A stretch of DNA of 64,000 nt from Oxytricha trifallax (GCA_000711775.1 ARYC01000288.1:104501-168500), one strand, 5' to 3'; numbered from the stretch's first letter, positions 12,701-23,395 are shown. Translations and numbers: made by a program. The notes: generated from the letters alone by a model not told the origin.

Positions 12701-15060
12701 GAAAATTATAGACATATTTAAGCGTTTTAATTCCATTAATGTAATTTATTGCCTTTTCAGTTTCTGTACCAGTCACTTAGATTTCATACTCCTTTGATAT
12801 AAATAATTATAGCATTTATTTACTTTTTCATGTGAGTATCTCTTTCTTATGGAGTATTGTTGTACTTCCATCTAGGTTACTTTTTATCAAATCCTTAATT
12901 TTTAGCATAATTTTTAATTTTGTATTTAATTTTAATTTGTCAAATTATTATTATTGATAAAAATAAGTATAAATGCATTGGTGTTGGAAGATTTATTATC
13001 CTCAAATATTTATATTGTATCATTTATGATGACATTGAACTTTTCTTAAAATATTGATGAATTAGTAACTGTTAATGATATTTTACTGAAATAAAAAAAT
13101 AATATTAAAAAAGATTATTGTGACAAGTACTTAACATTTTAAATATATATGTGACTTTGTAAATAAGATCTTTAGCTCATTTTATATTTTTAGTTAAATT
13201 TCACTTTTATAAAATACAAGTAAATCCATTTAAATTACATATTTGGCCAAGATAAATAAACAACCCTTAAAATATTTTCTTTAAATTATATTTTGAAAAT
13301 AATTTCAAAATCATTTGCATTTCATAAAAAATAAAAATAATTTTAAGCTTTTAATTCTTCCACTTTCTTTTACAGTGTTTACAGATTAGGGAGCTAAGTA
13401 TAAATTTATATTATATATATATATATATATTAAAGTTTTGTGGACAACAATATTATGATTTATTTTCATTGTCTCTGTTTTAACTGAATCAAAGAGAGCT
13501 GTTAATTGAGATTAAATTTTTTCCAAATTCTTATGAGTGAGTTTAACTTAGATATTATGCTAAATATCGTCATATTCTAACTTCTCAGTAAAGTTTTAAT
13601 TTCATTATAAAAAATCAATACTATATATAAAACAAATTTTATATTATTCAAATAAAGCCTTAATTTTTTAGAATATCATCTATCTGCTTTGATTGTTTTA
13701 AGAATCTGTAGATGTGAGTTAAATTAATAAATAAAAATTTTCTAAATTTTTTAATTTAAAAGTATATTGAAATTTATTTTCCTGAAAGTTATTTATTTAT
13801 TATCTTATTCATAAAGTATTGAGTATATAGTACTTTAAGTAATTAACATCAACATTTTATGAAAAATTTATGAAAAGTTCTAGTAGAGATATCCATTTTT
13901 TTACATCCATAGAACAAGCTTATTAAATAAATTATATAATGCTACAATTTTAAGAGAACTCTTGCTTATAGAATTCTTTTAATAAGTCCTTAACGTATTC
14001 AAAACACCAAAATCCCTTCAGTAGTTTAATAGTGTTTAAATAAAAGAGGGTAATTTTGGGGATTGGGTTTTCTTTTTAAGATTAATTTAACTTATGTTGT
14101 TAGATTCAATGCGATAGTTTATTTATTGATTGAAATTTTTATTTTTTTATCATCTCTACAGTTAAAATAATGTTATGTTGAAATTATTCCACTAGGATTA
14201 TTTATATGATTACATAAAAATGTTTTCTTTTTATTTTTTTATTAAAATAGTTAAAAAAAAATCTTCTTATAATTCTTAGGGATTCCATTTTTTAAAAATA
14301 TTTGGTAGTAAAATAGTTTTAATTATTTTACATGGTGCAAATTAAGTTTTGAACATGAATTGGAACTTTTCCTTTTAAAACCTCATTAGTTTTAAATTAG
14401 GTAATAATTAAGCCTTGGTAATATTAAAATGGTACCAATTATAATCTAATTCACTAATATCATTCATTAAATTAAGCAATTTTTTTAAGCACTAACTAAA
14501 TGAAATTTAATTAATTAAAATGGTGATATATATATATATATATGAAATATTCGAAGTTTTGGAAACTTTCTCCAATTATCTTTACAGAGAGACCTCTTAT
14601 AAGATACCAATATTTAATAGGTTTTTAAAACTCAATTAAAATTTGAAGAAAAATAATTATTTTAAATATGATCTCTATATATTTAATTTAGAAAATAACA
14701 CATGACAAAAATGAATCTTCAAACACCTAAAAATTATCCATTATAAATAATTTTATTTATATTATATTTAAGACATCAAATTCTTTTATATTACACAAAA
14801 AAATACTAAATAAGTTGCAAGGTTAAAGTAAATGAAATTATGAATAGAATTTTAAAATATTTATTTGTATAAATTTTTAAAAATATTTTACATTGATTCC
14901 AATTTTTTGAAATAGTTCTCATTTAATTTCATAAAAACGATTAGGCAAAGTTACAACTTTATGAAAACAATTAAAAGTAGAAAAAATGTAACTCAAAACT
15001 ATCTTTCTTTAAAAAATGCTTTAAAATGTATCTATATACATATATGTCAAATGTGAACAC
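1164..15060 (-). CDS. left copy of duplicated PARP-type locus (N-terminal part, split)
   Basis: This locus aligns, between insertions, with 47153-57400. In about 17 short segments the two copies differ mainly at synonymous positions of a minus-strand frame, so that strand is coding. Read 5' to 3' down the minus strand, segments include EYVKDLLKEFY (about 14.0 kb), HIYRFLKQSKQIDD (13.7), NFTEKLEYDDI (13.5), LPNLQTLQKKVEELK (13.4), EYEIQVTGTETEKA (12.75), NEFKELKDQAKAISLK (11.65), KNRLSDALQELQK (7.1), RAERSKVSLIESQNK (6.8), NNGDANYNDRHDKEN (5.65), SGTSSDPSTWTEK (5.4) and NCNFAQGFNMDSI (2.55). AT-rich spacers separate them, some with GT..AG ends. The catalytic part seen in the right copy was not found in the first 1.2 kb. 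Mobile elements at 1414, 2949, 3891, 6081, 7120 and 11909 are private to this copy. It may be functional after excision or a pseudogene. Confidence 0.6.
1414..1825. mobile_element. palindromic MITE, family Q, copy 1
   Basis: This is a hairpin-like element of about 410 bp with long arms beginning ATTATAGGAATACATTTGAT and reversing at GTATTCCTACAAT. The inner arms carry CAGTTAACTTTCTGG, GTACTTGTTC and CTATTGG..GTACC motifs shared with the copies at 6081 and 56424. The right paralogue near 47380 lacks it. The outer 30 bp resemble the termini of the Rep-type element at 30402 (ATTGCTAAAATATAATTGAT), suggesting a non-autonomous relative. Confidence 0.7.
1860..2428. mobile_element. palindromic element, family P, copy 1
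   Basis: Inverted-repeat ends CTGAACCAGT and ACTGGTTCAG enclose about 570 bp with long complementary arms. The same element lies at the matching place in the right paralogue (47435-47985). It therefore predates the duplication, unlike most other insertions in this locus. Confidence 0.6.
2949..3827. mobile_element. 879-bp near-perfect palindrome, TGTTC family, in an exon
   Basis: The element starts TGTTCCTACCGAGACC and ends with its complement GGTCTCGGTAGGAACA. The two arms of about 430 bp are almost perfect reverse complements around about 3388. Both flanks carry ACTATG (2943-2948 and 3828-3833), an exact 6-bp target duplication. The right paralogue at 48476-48490 reads straight through with a single GCTATG. 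Removing the element and one ACTATG joins a minus-strand exon in frame (VRPQ then QLYTDQIEE). No ORF is supported inside; the plus-strand ORF over its left end is an artefact. Confidence 0.85.
3891..5312. mobile_element. 1.4-kb palindromic element with 8-bp target duplication
   Basis: The ends are GGGTAATAGCC and GGTTATTACCC, followed inward by CTGGCGGGGGCAGATAAA and its complement. AAGTTGTC is duplicated exactly at 3883-3890 and 5313-5320. The right paralogue (about 48535) has a single GGGGTCTAAT-like site and no insert. The arms also include a C-rich block (GACCCCTCCCCCC) like that of the TGTTC family. The left arm is interrupted by a second hairpin insertion at 4013-4245, so arm lengths differ. 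Confidence 0.85.
4013..4257. mobile_element. 233-bp hairpin insertion inside a palindrome arm
   Basis: Arms ATGATAATTTTAAGAAG and CTTCTTAAAATTATCAT fold onto each other around a small loop. The 12-bp sequence TTAAGGTCACTT stands on both sides (4001-4012 and 4246-4257). The opposite arm of the host palindrome (about 5193-5212) reads GTCAGAACAAGTGACTTTAA without the insert. That is an internal empty site showing the hairpin is a later insertion. Confidence 0.75.
6081..6500. mobile_element. palindromic MITE, family Q, copy 2
   Basis: The ends are ATTGCTAAATATTATTGATT and its complement ending TTTTAGCAAT. The inner arms carry GTGGCAGTTAACTTTCTGC and CTCTATCGAATCCCTG-like motifs shared with copies 1 and 3. 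It is absent from the right paralogue near 53420. The terminal 30 bp closely match the termini of the Rep-type element at 30402-32522. Confidence 0.75.
6662..6715. repeat. AAT microsatellite
   Basis: A run of about ten AAT triplets with one AAC interruption. It is not shared with the right paralogue at the matching place, so it is a recent local expansion. Confidence 0.8.
7221..8238 (+). pseudogene. TBE-A transposase remnant (42-kDa DDE type)
   Basis: The start is conserved with the other TBEs (MRNRNQRNLGSFYDEKY). Matches to the intact TBE-B transposase continue through VIDFTVPFYSNN and IKFIDADKAVF (first catalytic Asp region), LFFDNRSVHK (second Asp region) and a QQYNGIGFY stretch. The last reads Gly where the intact copy has the catalytic Glu (NGIEFY). 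Several TGA codons and frame slips interrupt the reading. It is a dead copy. Confidence 0.75.
8240..8770 (-). pseudogene. TBE-A 22-kDa ORF remnant
   Basis: It starts at the ATG at 8768-8770 with MESISTAMKRV, matching MESMNDAMKRV of TBE-B. SRFRSKENLYRYL and other blocks then match, but the frame is soon lost and the gene is shorter than its homologue. The function of this protein family in TBE transposition is unknown to me. Confidence 0.6.
9335..11335 (+). pseudogene. TBE-A zinc-finger/kinase ORF remnant (57-kDa type)
   Basis: Fragments match the TBE-B and TBE-C copies: a C2H2-like region near 9600-9770, then a kinase-like region with YVHRDLKPEN (about 10890) and VVIDFNRALR (about 10950), where DFN replaces the usual DFG. 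A segment of about 500 bp around 10130-10570 is itself an inverted repeat inserted between the two parts. In-frame TGA codons and frame changes make it a pseudogene. Confidence 0.6.
10085..10622. mobile_element. palindromic insertion inside TBE-A
   Basis: Arms at about 10090-10300 and 10410-10620 are reverse complements (for example GTAATCTTTTTAATTAAATA and TATTTAATTAAAAAGATTAC). The block splits the zinc-finger/kinase pseudogene of TBE-A and has no counterpart in TBE-C. It is therefore a transposon within a transposon. Ends near TTCAATGAGTAAAATTTATT and its complement are approximate. Confidence 0.65.
11909..12520. mobile_element. 612-bp TGTTC-family palindrome
   Basis: The ends are TGTTCATTCTTAGACTCCC and GGTCTTGGGATGAACA, with C-rich/G-rich subterminal blocks. 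Internal arms share AAGGAATTATTTCT and CCCATAGGAAATTATTTA with their complements. The flanks AATGAA and AATAAG are only a weak 6-bp duplication. The right paralogue (about 54415) lacks the element. Confidence 0.7.
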
Positions 15061-15253
15061 TAAAGATGAGTATTTAAAAAAATCATAAAAACTTTCATTT
15101 TTCATAATAAGAGTGAAAGTTATTCTTAGAAAGTAAAGTAACCCCATTCCGAAATATTACGCTGATTAATAATAACAAGTATAAAACAAATTTAGGAGTT
15201 TTGGGGTTTTGAGTGAACATCCTCATTTTTAATGAATTCTCATATAAAATTAC

Positions 15254-15728
15254 GGGGGGGGGGGAAGTTTCCTGCACGCTTTAATTTTTTTATGTTAAAT
15301 TTAATAAATTTGACATAAATTAACAAAATTAATATTTTTTTACCCATTAAATATTAAGAGCATATCGCTCATCATTGAAGTAGTTAAAGAAAATATAGTC
15401 TAACATTATAAAGCCATGGTAAGAAAAAGAAAAATTCAATCAGAATTTCAATAAAAATCGGATAAAATATTTGGAATTTCTATAACAGAACCTATAAATA
15501 TTAGATGAAAAATGTCAGAGTTGTTGGAATCTGAAGAGAGATATTGACTATTGATTAAAAATTTAAAGTATAATTAAATGTTGAAATTAGTCCTGAAGTT
15601 AGTTGATAGTTTTTAGAAAGATTAATTTAATTAAAAAAATTAAAATTAAAAAAATTAAAAAGAGTGCAGGAAACTTCCCTAAAATTTTTTTTTTATCATA
15701 AACCGGTGCAGGAAACTTCCCCCCCCCC
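15254..15728. mobile_element. G-run MITE, family F, copy 1
   Basis: The element begins with a run of G then GAAGTTTCCTGCAC. It ends with GTGCAGGAAACTTCC followed by a run of C. AAAATTAC is duplicated exactly (15246-15253 and 15729-15736), an 8-bp target duplication. The right end has the motif twice, separated by a TTTTATCATAAACC block. No ORF was found. It sits at the left edge of the Rep-type element. Confidence 0.8.
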
Positions 15729-15794
15729 AAAATTACTATTGATAAAATAGATAAAAATAGGAAATTTGGGAAATACAAATAGAATTTAAATATA

Positions 15795-16055
15795 AAAACC
15801 CTTTAGTCAATTAAGAATAGAGATTAGGGATTAAGAATTATAAAATCAAAATTAAATTATTAATGGCGTAAATTATTAAAGTTTTGGCTAATTATTAAAA
15901 CCATTGGTTCGAATAATTGTGTCTATAAAATAAACCAATCAGGGTGAGTAAATTTGTTTTTTGCCTAATTATATATAATTTCAGCCAATTATAGTAGATT
16001 TTTAATTTCTTTATTTTTTATCCCCAATCTTCATTCTTATTTGACTAACGGGGTT
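15795..16055. mobile_element. AAACCC MITE, family M, copy 1, inside a TIR
   Basis: The ends are AAAACCCTTTAGTCAATTAAG and its complement-like CTTATTTGACTAACGGGGTT, flanked by TA. The opposite inverted repeat of transposon L (about 18090-18110) reads TATTAATCC...TTTAAATATA without it, so the empty site lies inside the same transposon. The same family occurs at 45731-45992. Confidence 0.75.
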
Positions 16056-16139
16056 TATTATTAATCCTAATTGCCTCTAATTAAAAACCCTAGTAGATTA
16101 AATTTGGTTCACTTTACTTGGAATTAGATTTGGCTTCCA

Positions 16140-16320
16140 AAATCATTTTTGACACCTTTGACACCCTGGCCTAATATTTTTCCCCCTGTATTATAGAGCG
16201 ATTTGACACCTTTGACAAAAGCCTGATTATTAAAATTTAATTATCAAAGATATATAGTAAATTAATTAACTTAAACTATGACACCTTTGACACCTGTCAA
16301 ATTTATCTTGCTTTTGACAT
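16140..16320. promoter_or_regulatory. iteron-like repeats in left TIR of element L
   Basis: TGACACCTTTGACACC or close variants occur at about 16149, 16201 and 16279, with further TTTGACA units. The right TIR (about 17855-18005) repeats them in inverse orientation. Rep proteins of rolling-circle replicons bind such direct repeats near their origin, so these are inferred Rep-binding or origin sites. No nicking site or stem-loop was proved. Confidence 0.45.
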
Positions 16321-16419
16321 GTGTGATAGTATTTACAAATATTAACAATTAAATAAACATTTAGATGGATGGAGAATGTAATCCATATATTGTGAAGTTG
16401 AACTGCTATATATTATTAC

Positions 16420-17725
16420 TTGATGGTAAAAAATAGCTTTAGACATACTCATTTGTACCAAGCTGAATATCCATTTGCCCTGAAAACTCTGAAAAAGTCG
16501 TGCAGGAGATTTAATCAATCAACTAAAAGATTCAGTACGTGGGAGTGTATCAGGATGTTGACAATCAAAGAACTTTTATAGAATTTTAGTGCTATCCTAT
16601 AACCTAATGCCTCCATCGCAGTCATTTCAAAGGGGATAAAAGCACTGGGAAAAAGATTTTGATGAAGCTGGGAATTTAAATCAAATATGTTGAGGAAAAA
16701 AGCATCCAAGACATACTATGCTAGTCACTCAATTTATTTCAAATAGCCTGGACAATCCTAAATTGAGTGCCGAGAAAGAAAGGCTTAGCACTAATAGTAA
16801 AAAAATATCACAAAAACTTAATATTAGTCCAGCAAGACCAAGCAAGAGATGCTAGTAGAATTCATCAAGCTTGTAAAAATGGAGAAATCTTAGAAAATGA
16901 ATATGTTAAACTACTTTTGGAAAAACGAAAGTGATATAGTTCAAATTTCAGCGATAAACTTAAAGAAGAGATTGATTTTAATAAATCTATGAGGAACTGG
17001 TCTAATACAAAGAAAATCAATCCCATTACTAGAATCTTTGCAAACTTTTGTACGAAGAAATGATCCAGAATACAGTTATACTTAGCCACTTGAACAATCA
17101 AAATTGGAAGAATGGGGTTATGCTCAAGCTTTAGATGCCTTGTACAAGGTCATAATCGCAAAGGAGGATCCAAGAAAATGCTGCGTGTGGCTTTATGGGG
17201 CAGCAGATACAGGAAAATCAACAATGAATAGAATGCTCCACCGGATGTTTATGTGTGATGTTCTATTGGAGGACCAATCAAACTTTAAGCTTCAAGTTGT
17301 ACCAATTAAATTCTAGCCACAGGTTGTACTAATGGACGAGATGAACAATCAGCACTTTTTAGATGCGACAGAATAGTGAAGATGAAGAGATTACTGGAAG
17401 GATAGGCCTACTCCACTGAGACAAACTATGGAGAGGTACAATTAGAATACGTAGATTCAGCAGTGGATATTACAACAAATTCAATGCCCTTAGAGTAACT
17501 TAATAAGATCGATCAGGAAGTATTTTAGTCAAGATGCCATCTAATCTTACTGAGCGAGGTGCAGAGGCAAGCCGATAAATCTATACCATTCAACATGTTA
17601 GAGTTAGAAAAATACTTTATAACGAGACTAAAAGAAGAGAGAACCATGCTTTAGATGCCGTAAGAGGAAGAGATCATTGATATTGAAGAGAGAGCAAATT
17701 AGGAAAACCTATAGTCAGAGTGAGA
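16420..17725 (+). pseudogene. Rep-like protein with SF3 helicase domain (element L)
   Basis: The best part is the helicase: Walker A WLYGAADTGKST (about 17186-17220), Walker B VVLMDEM (about 17325-17345) and motif C DITTNS (about 17467-17484), followed by QSRC, a possible arginine finger. This order is that of superfamily 3 helicases as fused to HUH Rep proteins in CRESS-DNA replicons. The upstream region, including KIQYVGVYQDVDNQRTF at about 16530-16580, could be the nuclease half, but its HUH and Tyr motifs are not convincing. TGA codons and at least two frame changes break the gene. Confidence 0.65.
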
Positions 17726-18156
17726 AAATTGATTTTAAAACTAAAACTGTTTAAATATTTCATATATGCATTACATTCTCCATCCATCTAAATGTTTATT
17801 TTATTGTTAATATTTGTAAATACTATCACACATGTCAAAAGCAAGATAAATTTGACAGGTGTCAAAGGTGTCATAGTTTAAGTTAATTAATTTACTATAT
17901 ATCTTTGATAATTAAATTTTAATAATCAGGCTTTTGTCAAAGGTGTCAAATCGCTCTATAATACAGGGGGAAAAATATTAGGCCAGGGTGTCAAAGGTGT
18001 CAAAAATGATTTTGGAAGCCAAATCTAATTCCAAGTAAAGTGAACCAAATTTAATCTACTAGGGTTTTTAATTAGAGGCAATTAGGATTAATAATATATT
18101 TAAACTCTATTTATATTTCTCAAATTTCCTATTTTTATCTATTTTATCAATATAAT

Positions 18157-19351
18157 AGATTAATATTTTGATTTTTTGCTTTCTGCCTTAAATTTAATCT
18201 TATTTTAATTATTCATAAATTTATTTAAGTTGCCCAAAGAAATAAACTATTTTATCAGCTTTCCTTTTGCTTTCATTTGTCTTACTTTATTAATTACAAA
18301 AAAATTTTAATAATCTTTATAGAGATAAAATATTGGTATTTTATTGCTTCATTTTCAAATATTCTTCATCGCTTAAATTATTATATTTTTTGCTCAATGT
18401 TATTTATAAAGTATTTAAATTTAATTAAAAGCTTACAATCGCCACTTTAATAATAAATATTTTAAAATTTCCTGTCAATCAATTTATCTTTGTTTTTTGC
18501 TATAAAATATTATAATTATTATTGAAAAAAGCTATGAACTGTTAAATTATTTCTTTGCAGTTATCACTTTTATATATTACCATAATTTTCCATTATGCAT
18601 TATAATTTAGAAGTATATTGAAATTTTTAAATTGTCTAAATTTATTATTGTTAATAATTAATTAATTAAATTTACTCATAACTTAATAAAATTTGTTTTT
18701 TATTGTTTAGTAATTAAAAGTTTTTCCTTAATTACAAAATTTTTAAATTCTTCACATTGAAAAATATAATTTCTATTTCTCATAAATTTATACATCTTAC
18801 CTATTAATTAGACGATAATTAAATAATTTATTCTCTTTAAATTAAATAATATTAAATAAAATTATTTTACTCTATTTATTAAATCACTATTTTACTTGTT
18901 AAAAGAGTACAAAATGGAAAATGGCATATAATAATATTCTTATTGCACAAAATTTAAAAATATTTTTTTTTATAACCTATGAAACTTGCTCCTTAACTTT
19001 TTCCCAATCCTCAACGTCTTTGTTGAACTTTATTTTGCATAATTTAATAATAATAATAATAATTTCATAATAATTTAAAACTTTTTGTTATGTAAAAAAT
19101 AAATGCAAGATTTTTTTGTAAACTCATATTCAATCAATGCTTTGTTGCTAGTTTATATTTTATATTTAATATATAAAATTTCGTATTTTCATCTATCATT
19201 TATATATTTATTTTTTTAAGCTTAATAATTCAAAAAATATTTTGGTTATTAGAAATAAGTTAGTCATTTATAAATAATAAACCCAAATATAATTATATTT
19301 AGATTTATTTGCTTGCATTTTATAATCATTATTTATTAACTTACTACTTTT
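18157..19351. other. AT-rich spacer
   Basis: Very AT-rich DNA with a short AAT run near 19050. The last 100 bases on the minus strand continue the frame interrupted by the element at 19358 (EDIKSSKLINN). Nothing else is supported. Confidence 0.5.
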
Positions 19352-19357
19352 GATATC

Positions 19358-21790
19358 TATTCTGACCAAGACCCTACCCCACCCTCCCAACCATAATAAA
19401 CTTGACCCTCCTCTCCTCCCCTTTTAATAAAACTTTTCAAAATCTATGAAAATCATATTCCTCTGCTTTTAACCATACTTTCTCTTTATAATATTCTTAC
19501 CTGAGATCATCTATAGTTATTTATTATTAAATTTGATAAGTTTCACTACAAGAGTCGACTTTTATTGGTACATGCTTCTATAGGAAAACATTTGAAATTG
19601 CAATTATTTTTTAAAGTGTAATTAATATTATTTTGATTATTTCTATTAATAACCTTACACAAGTCTTTTTAAAGGATTATATAAGAATTTTTAACTTGTA
19701 AGAAATGTCTTCTTAAATCTTTATTAATAATAAAAACAATTATAAGCTTAAGAGTAATTTTTAAATGATAAATATTTGTAAAATCACAATTAAATTCAAT
19801 CTGTCGAAGTAGTGAAAAAATCGTGAATATTGTTTAAATATATAGAATTCTATAATATAAATATTTTTAATCTTTTTAAAAATATTTATTAGGAATTAGC
19901 TTGATTAATAATATAATTAGATATAATTGTAAATTAAATTATTTATACTTATTTATTTATTTTCTACTTGATCCCATTAATATTATTTATATTTTATATT
20001 TTTATCTTTAAGTATGTTTATTAATTTTAAATAATCGAAATGAAGCTTACTTTAAATCAATGCTATGTTTCATTTATTCCTAAGTATAAATATGAATAAT
20101 ATAAAAATAATATTCTATTAAAAGTATCAAATATTTAAAATTATCAAATATATATGTATAAAATAAATTAATTAATAAAAATATAAAACAGTGAATAAAT
20201 TACATTCATTTGAGCAGAAAAGTAATTTGATAAAATAATGAGTTTTAAAATAAAATAATTAAAAATAGAATGATAAATGAAATATATAATAGAAATGAGC
20301 GCTAGTAATAAAAATATAATATTTATCACTTGCCCCCATTTTAAATATAATTAATTAAGAATCAAGTAAATTTATTAAAAATAATTATAATTATGTTTGG
20401 AAAGTGATTTATTTATAATTTTAATGTATTTTAAGCATTTAAATATTATCAATTTTTTTCCCTATTTAGACTGAAGGAATATAATATATTTTTAATTAAG
20501 AAGGGGTATGCCTTTCAATGACCTATAATAAAAATAAATATATTATTTTTATTGATTATATAAATTACTTTTGAATTAGTGATTAGCCTTTTTATTTAGT
20601 GCAACCTTATATTAGTTTGTTATTTATAATTATTTTACATGCTGCACACTGTATCTTATCAAATATTTTATACCACTTTAATTGATCTAGAAAATAAATC
20701 AGTAACAAAAAATAATGCTAAATATCAAAGAGTTTAATCATTTCACAAAGTGTTTTCAAAAAATAAGCCAGATCGATTATCACTATTGGATACTCTTAAA
20801 ACTATTGTTCTATAAATTTCTAATAAACTTACATCGCATTAAAAAAGGATTTTAAAACTTTTAATTGGATTTATAAAGAATGAGAGACGGATTTTTTGTC
20901 TTTTTATTCGAATCTTAAAAAACTTCAATCTATTGAGCTTATTTCTTTAAAAACTTCGATTCTTATATGTTTTTCTTTAATATTAATAGAAATATATGAC
21001 TTGATAATCTTGAATGTATTAATAATATAAGACTTTGAATAAAAGGCATATAAAAAACATTAGATTTGTTAAAAACTAGAATTTAAATTATAAGTTTAGA
21101 TAGCAAAATAATGATGCTTTATACCATTTTTATTGAATTCGAATCTCAATTAATGTTTTTGATATTTAATATTCTAAATTATTTGATTAATTTTTAAATA
21201 AGTATTATAATCTCAAATAATTTCACTTACTCCTTTTCTTAATTTATTTAATTTTATAATTTGCATTAACTAATATTATTTATATTATGAAAATTTTAAC
21301 AAATAATTTACTTTTTTTATCATTAGCAACTTTTATAAAATATTTTGGTATTTCTCAAATATATATTATTGTTTTCTTTATTTATTAAGTATTGAGAAAA
21401 AACTTTGTTTAAACAAAAGTATTAATGTTTATAAAATTATTTTAAAGATTTATGGCGAATAAAGACGATTAAAGCGATATAATACACCCAAAAAATTCTG
21501 TAAGTTTATTAATAGATATAAAGAAAATACATTAAATAACACTCAAAAATAAATAGCAATTGAAAATATTTTAATATATAAGCATGTACCAATAAAAGGA
21601 CTTACTGTGTCAAACTTATCAAATAATATGATAAATTACAGTATCTGCTCGTAGGGCAAGAATATTTAAAAGAGAGAGCATTCATCAAAGCAAAAAAATA
21701 AGTTTTTCATAAATTTAGAAAAATTTATAGGTGAGAGAGGATGGTCAAACCTTTTTTAATGGGAGGAGGTAGGGGGTCTTGGTTAGAACA
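19358..21790. mobile_element. 2.4-kb TGTTC-family element inside a gene segment
   Basis: The ends are TATTCTGACCAAGACCC and GGGGTCTTGGTTAGAACA. The flanks GATATC (19352-19357) and TATATC (21791-21796) are a nearly exact 6-bp duplication. Subterminal arms (GATAAGTTTCACTAC..GTCGAC and complement) match those of the 3891 element. The 1.9-kb centre is AT-rich and shows no supportable ORF. Minus-strand coding on the right (SLEDI) resumes on the left (KSSKL) after its removal. Confidence 0.7.
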
Positions 21791-21796
21791 TATATC

Positions 21797-22095
21797 TTCC
21801 AATGACTTTTTGATACATAGTTAGTCAGAAATCTTTTCCAAGCAATTATAAGAAAATGTATCTCCGTTTTATACCTCCTATTATTGCTTAGGCTTTTTAT
21901 TCTATTGCTCAGTCTTTTTATTATCCTATTATTCTTCAGTCTTTTTATTCTCCTATTATTCTTCAGTCTTTTTATTCTCCTATTATTCTTCAGGCTTTTT
22001 ATTCTACTATTATTCTTCAGGCTTTTTATTCTCCTATTTTTGCTTAGACTTTTTTTTCTTAGGAATTTTCTTAGGTCGACTGTTTGGATTAATTA
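21797..22095 (-). CDS. gene segment with 9-residue Lys/Glu/Gln repeats
   Basis: The minus strand gives a low-complexity charged peptide with about six copies of KKPEEQQEN or KKTEEQQEN, preceded by PKKIPKKKKSKQK and followed by SYNCLEKISDQ. The 27-bp tandem unit preserves the frame, and many Gln codons are TAA or TAG. The plus-strand Leu/Phe-rich ORF here is a shadow. The segment probably belongs to the same minus-strand gene as 25865-26340, with the transposon at 22154 lying between. Protein function is unknown. Confidence 0.6.
21880..22050. repeat. 27-bp tandem repeat (coding)
   Basis: About six imperfect copies of a 27-bp unit (CTTTTTATTCTCCTATTATT plus TCTTCAG). The unit length is exactly nine codons, consistent with a protein repeat. 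Confidence 0.8.
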
Positions 22096-22603
22096 ATTAA
22101 AAATATATAAAAATAAATTCTAATATATATAATACTGGAATTATATAATATAACTAAATTATAATTGATTTGAGGGAATTCAGTAATAAAAATATAAATC
22201 AATTTAACTGTAGGCGTAACAGCCACTGATTTGCCTAGTTTTTAATCGTAATTTGATTTGACTTTAATATACTTAGCGGCAGTTTAGTATTAGAAGTTTG
22301 TGTTCTGATTTAAAAAAGTGGAAAGTTTTTTGTGAACATCTACTACATTAGTTCGCTATTTCCATCACAAACTGCCCTGTAATTGTGGTATCATAAGAGC
22401 TGTACAAATCTAGAAGAGTGAAATTAAATGAGAGCGTGCATATATATTTTTTGAAAAGTACCAATGTACCAAATAAATTCTTTGTTTTTTTTAAATAAAT
22501 ACATTGAGATAACAAACGGTACATTTAGTTATTAGGCGCTTTATTAGTTTTAAACTTAAATCATTTAATAATTAAATATTTAATATAATGAAGTGAGACT
22601 ACC

Positions 22604-22855
22604 ATGTTAGAGCATGCTCAGACGAATACCGTCCGTTTAAATATTGGCAACGCTAACAGAAAGGGATTCTACACAAGAATCACGTTGGTAAATATGAAGC
22701 GTTGCGAGGCGTGGAACAATCATGGCATACAATAAGGAATCTTAATTTGTAAAAGGAACGATAGATAATGCTCCTTACAATCATAAGTTTGTTACGGTTT
22801 CTATAAAATTTAATGATGTAAATTGATAAAATAACTTACTTTCTCAGATAAATTT
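22604..22855 (+). pseudogene. Rep-like N-terminal remnant (element G)
   Basis: ATG at 22604 opens a frame with RKGFYTRITLVNMKR and GILICKRNDR up to TGA. Position and spacing resemble the start of the element K gene (RGKIYSQVTESQMKK, then LIILYKQDN). It is separated from the C-terminal remnant by inserted elements. No catalytic motif is visible, so the family call rests on position and weak similarity. Confidence 0.4.
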
Positions 22856-22946
22856 GACAGGTATTACATGAACTGCCTGACTCTTGACTCCGAAATCTCC
22901 TTGCCTGATTTTTGACTCCTACCATAATCCTTCTATAAATATAAAG

Positions 22947-23292
22947 CAATCATTGTTTTTGGTGCTTGTTAAAATTTTTACTTCCAGCTACAGCTGCTGT
23001 CCCTCCTCCATTTTTTACTTTTTGCCAGGCTCAAGAAATGTAAAATCTATCTAGAATTAGCAATAAATCCTTTTAGAATTTTTGTGTGCTATTTTTTGCT
23101 TCTTGAATATAAATTTGTGGATAGAACCTACTTTAAGTGCCAATAAATAACATCCTTCTAAAACCAGGTAGACTTTGTTTAAATCTAGATAGACTTATGA
23201 AAACTGAACCTAGTACGAATTTTATAGTTTCGATCAACTTTGGCAGAGGAAGCTACTTTAAAAATTTTAACAGGCACCAAAAACAATGAATG
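22947..23292. mobile_element. inverted-repeat element inside G
   Basis: CAATCATTGTTTTTGGTGCTTGTTAAAATT at the left is matched in reverse by AATTTTAACAGGCACCAAAAACAATG at the right (only the first bases are identical over long runs). The inner sequence also pairs partly. It has no ORF and is one of the insertions splitting the Rep remnant. Confidence 0.6.
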
Positions 23293-23395
23293 TAAGTTTA
23301 AAGCAATATATTTAGCTAAAATAGCATATTTTTAGTAAATTATTAAGTAAATCAAGATTACTCATTTCTTTTTAATTATATTAATTTAATTATAT

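Larger units (their letters stand above)
15733..18156. mobile_element. Rep/SF3-helicase transposon L with long inverted repeats
   Basis: Long terminal inverted repeats (about 15733-16380 and 17760-18156) enclose a decayed Rep-like gene. The outer ends ATTACTATTGATAAAATAG and its complement match. The left repeat carries a 261-bp MITE absent from the right one. Each repeat contains TTTGACACC/TTTGACA iteron-like repeats in several copies. The layout, TIRs with iterons around a Rep-type helicase gene, recurs in the elements at 22154 and 30402. Confidence 0.75.

Noticed and set aside
21884-22096. Plus-strand Leu/Phe-rich membrane-like ORF
   Set aside because: The minus strand reads a charged 9-residue repeat with Gln from TAA/TAG and continues into ordinary-looking sequence. 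The plus frame only mirrors it.
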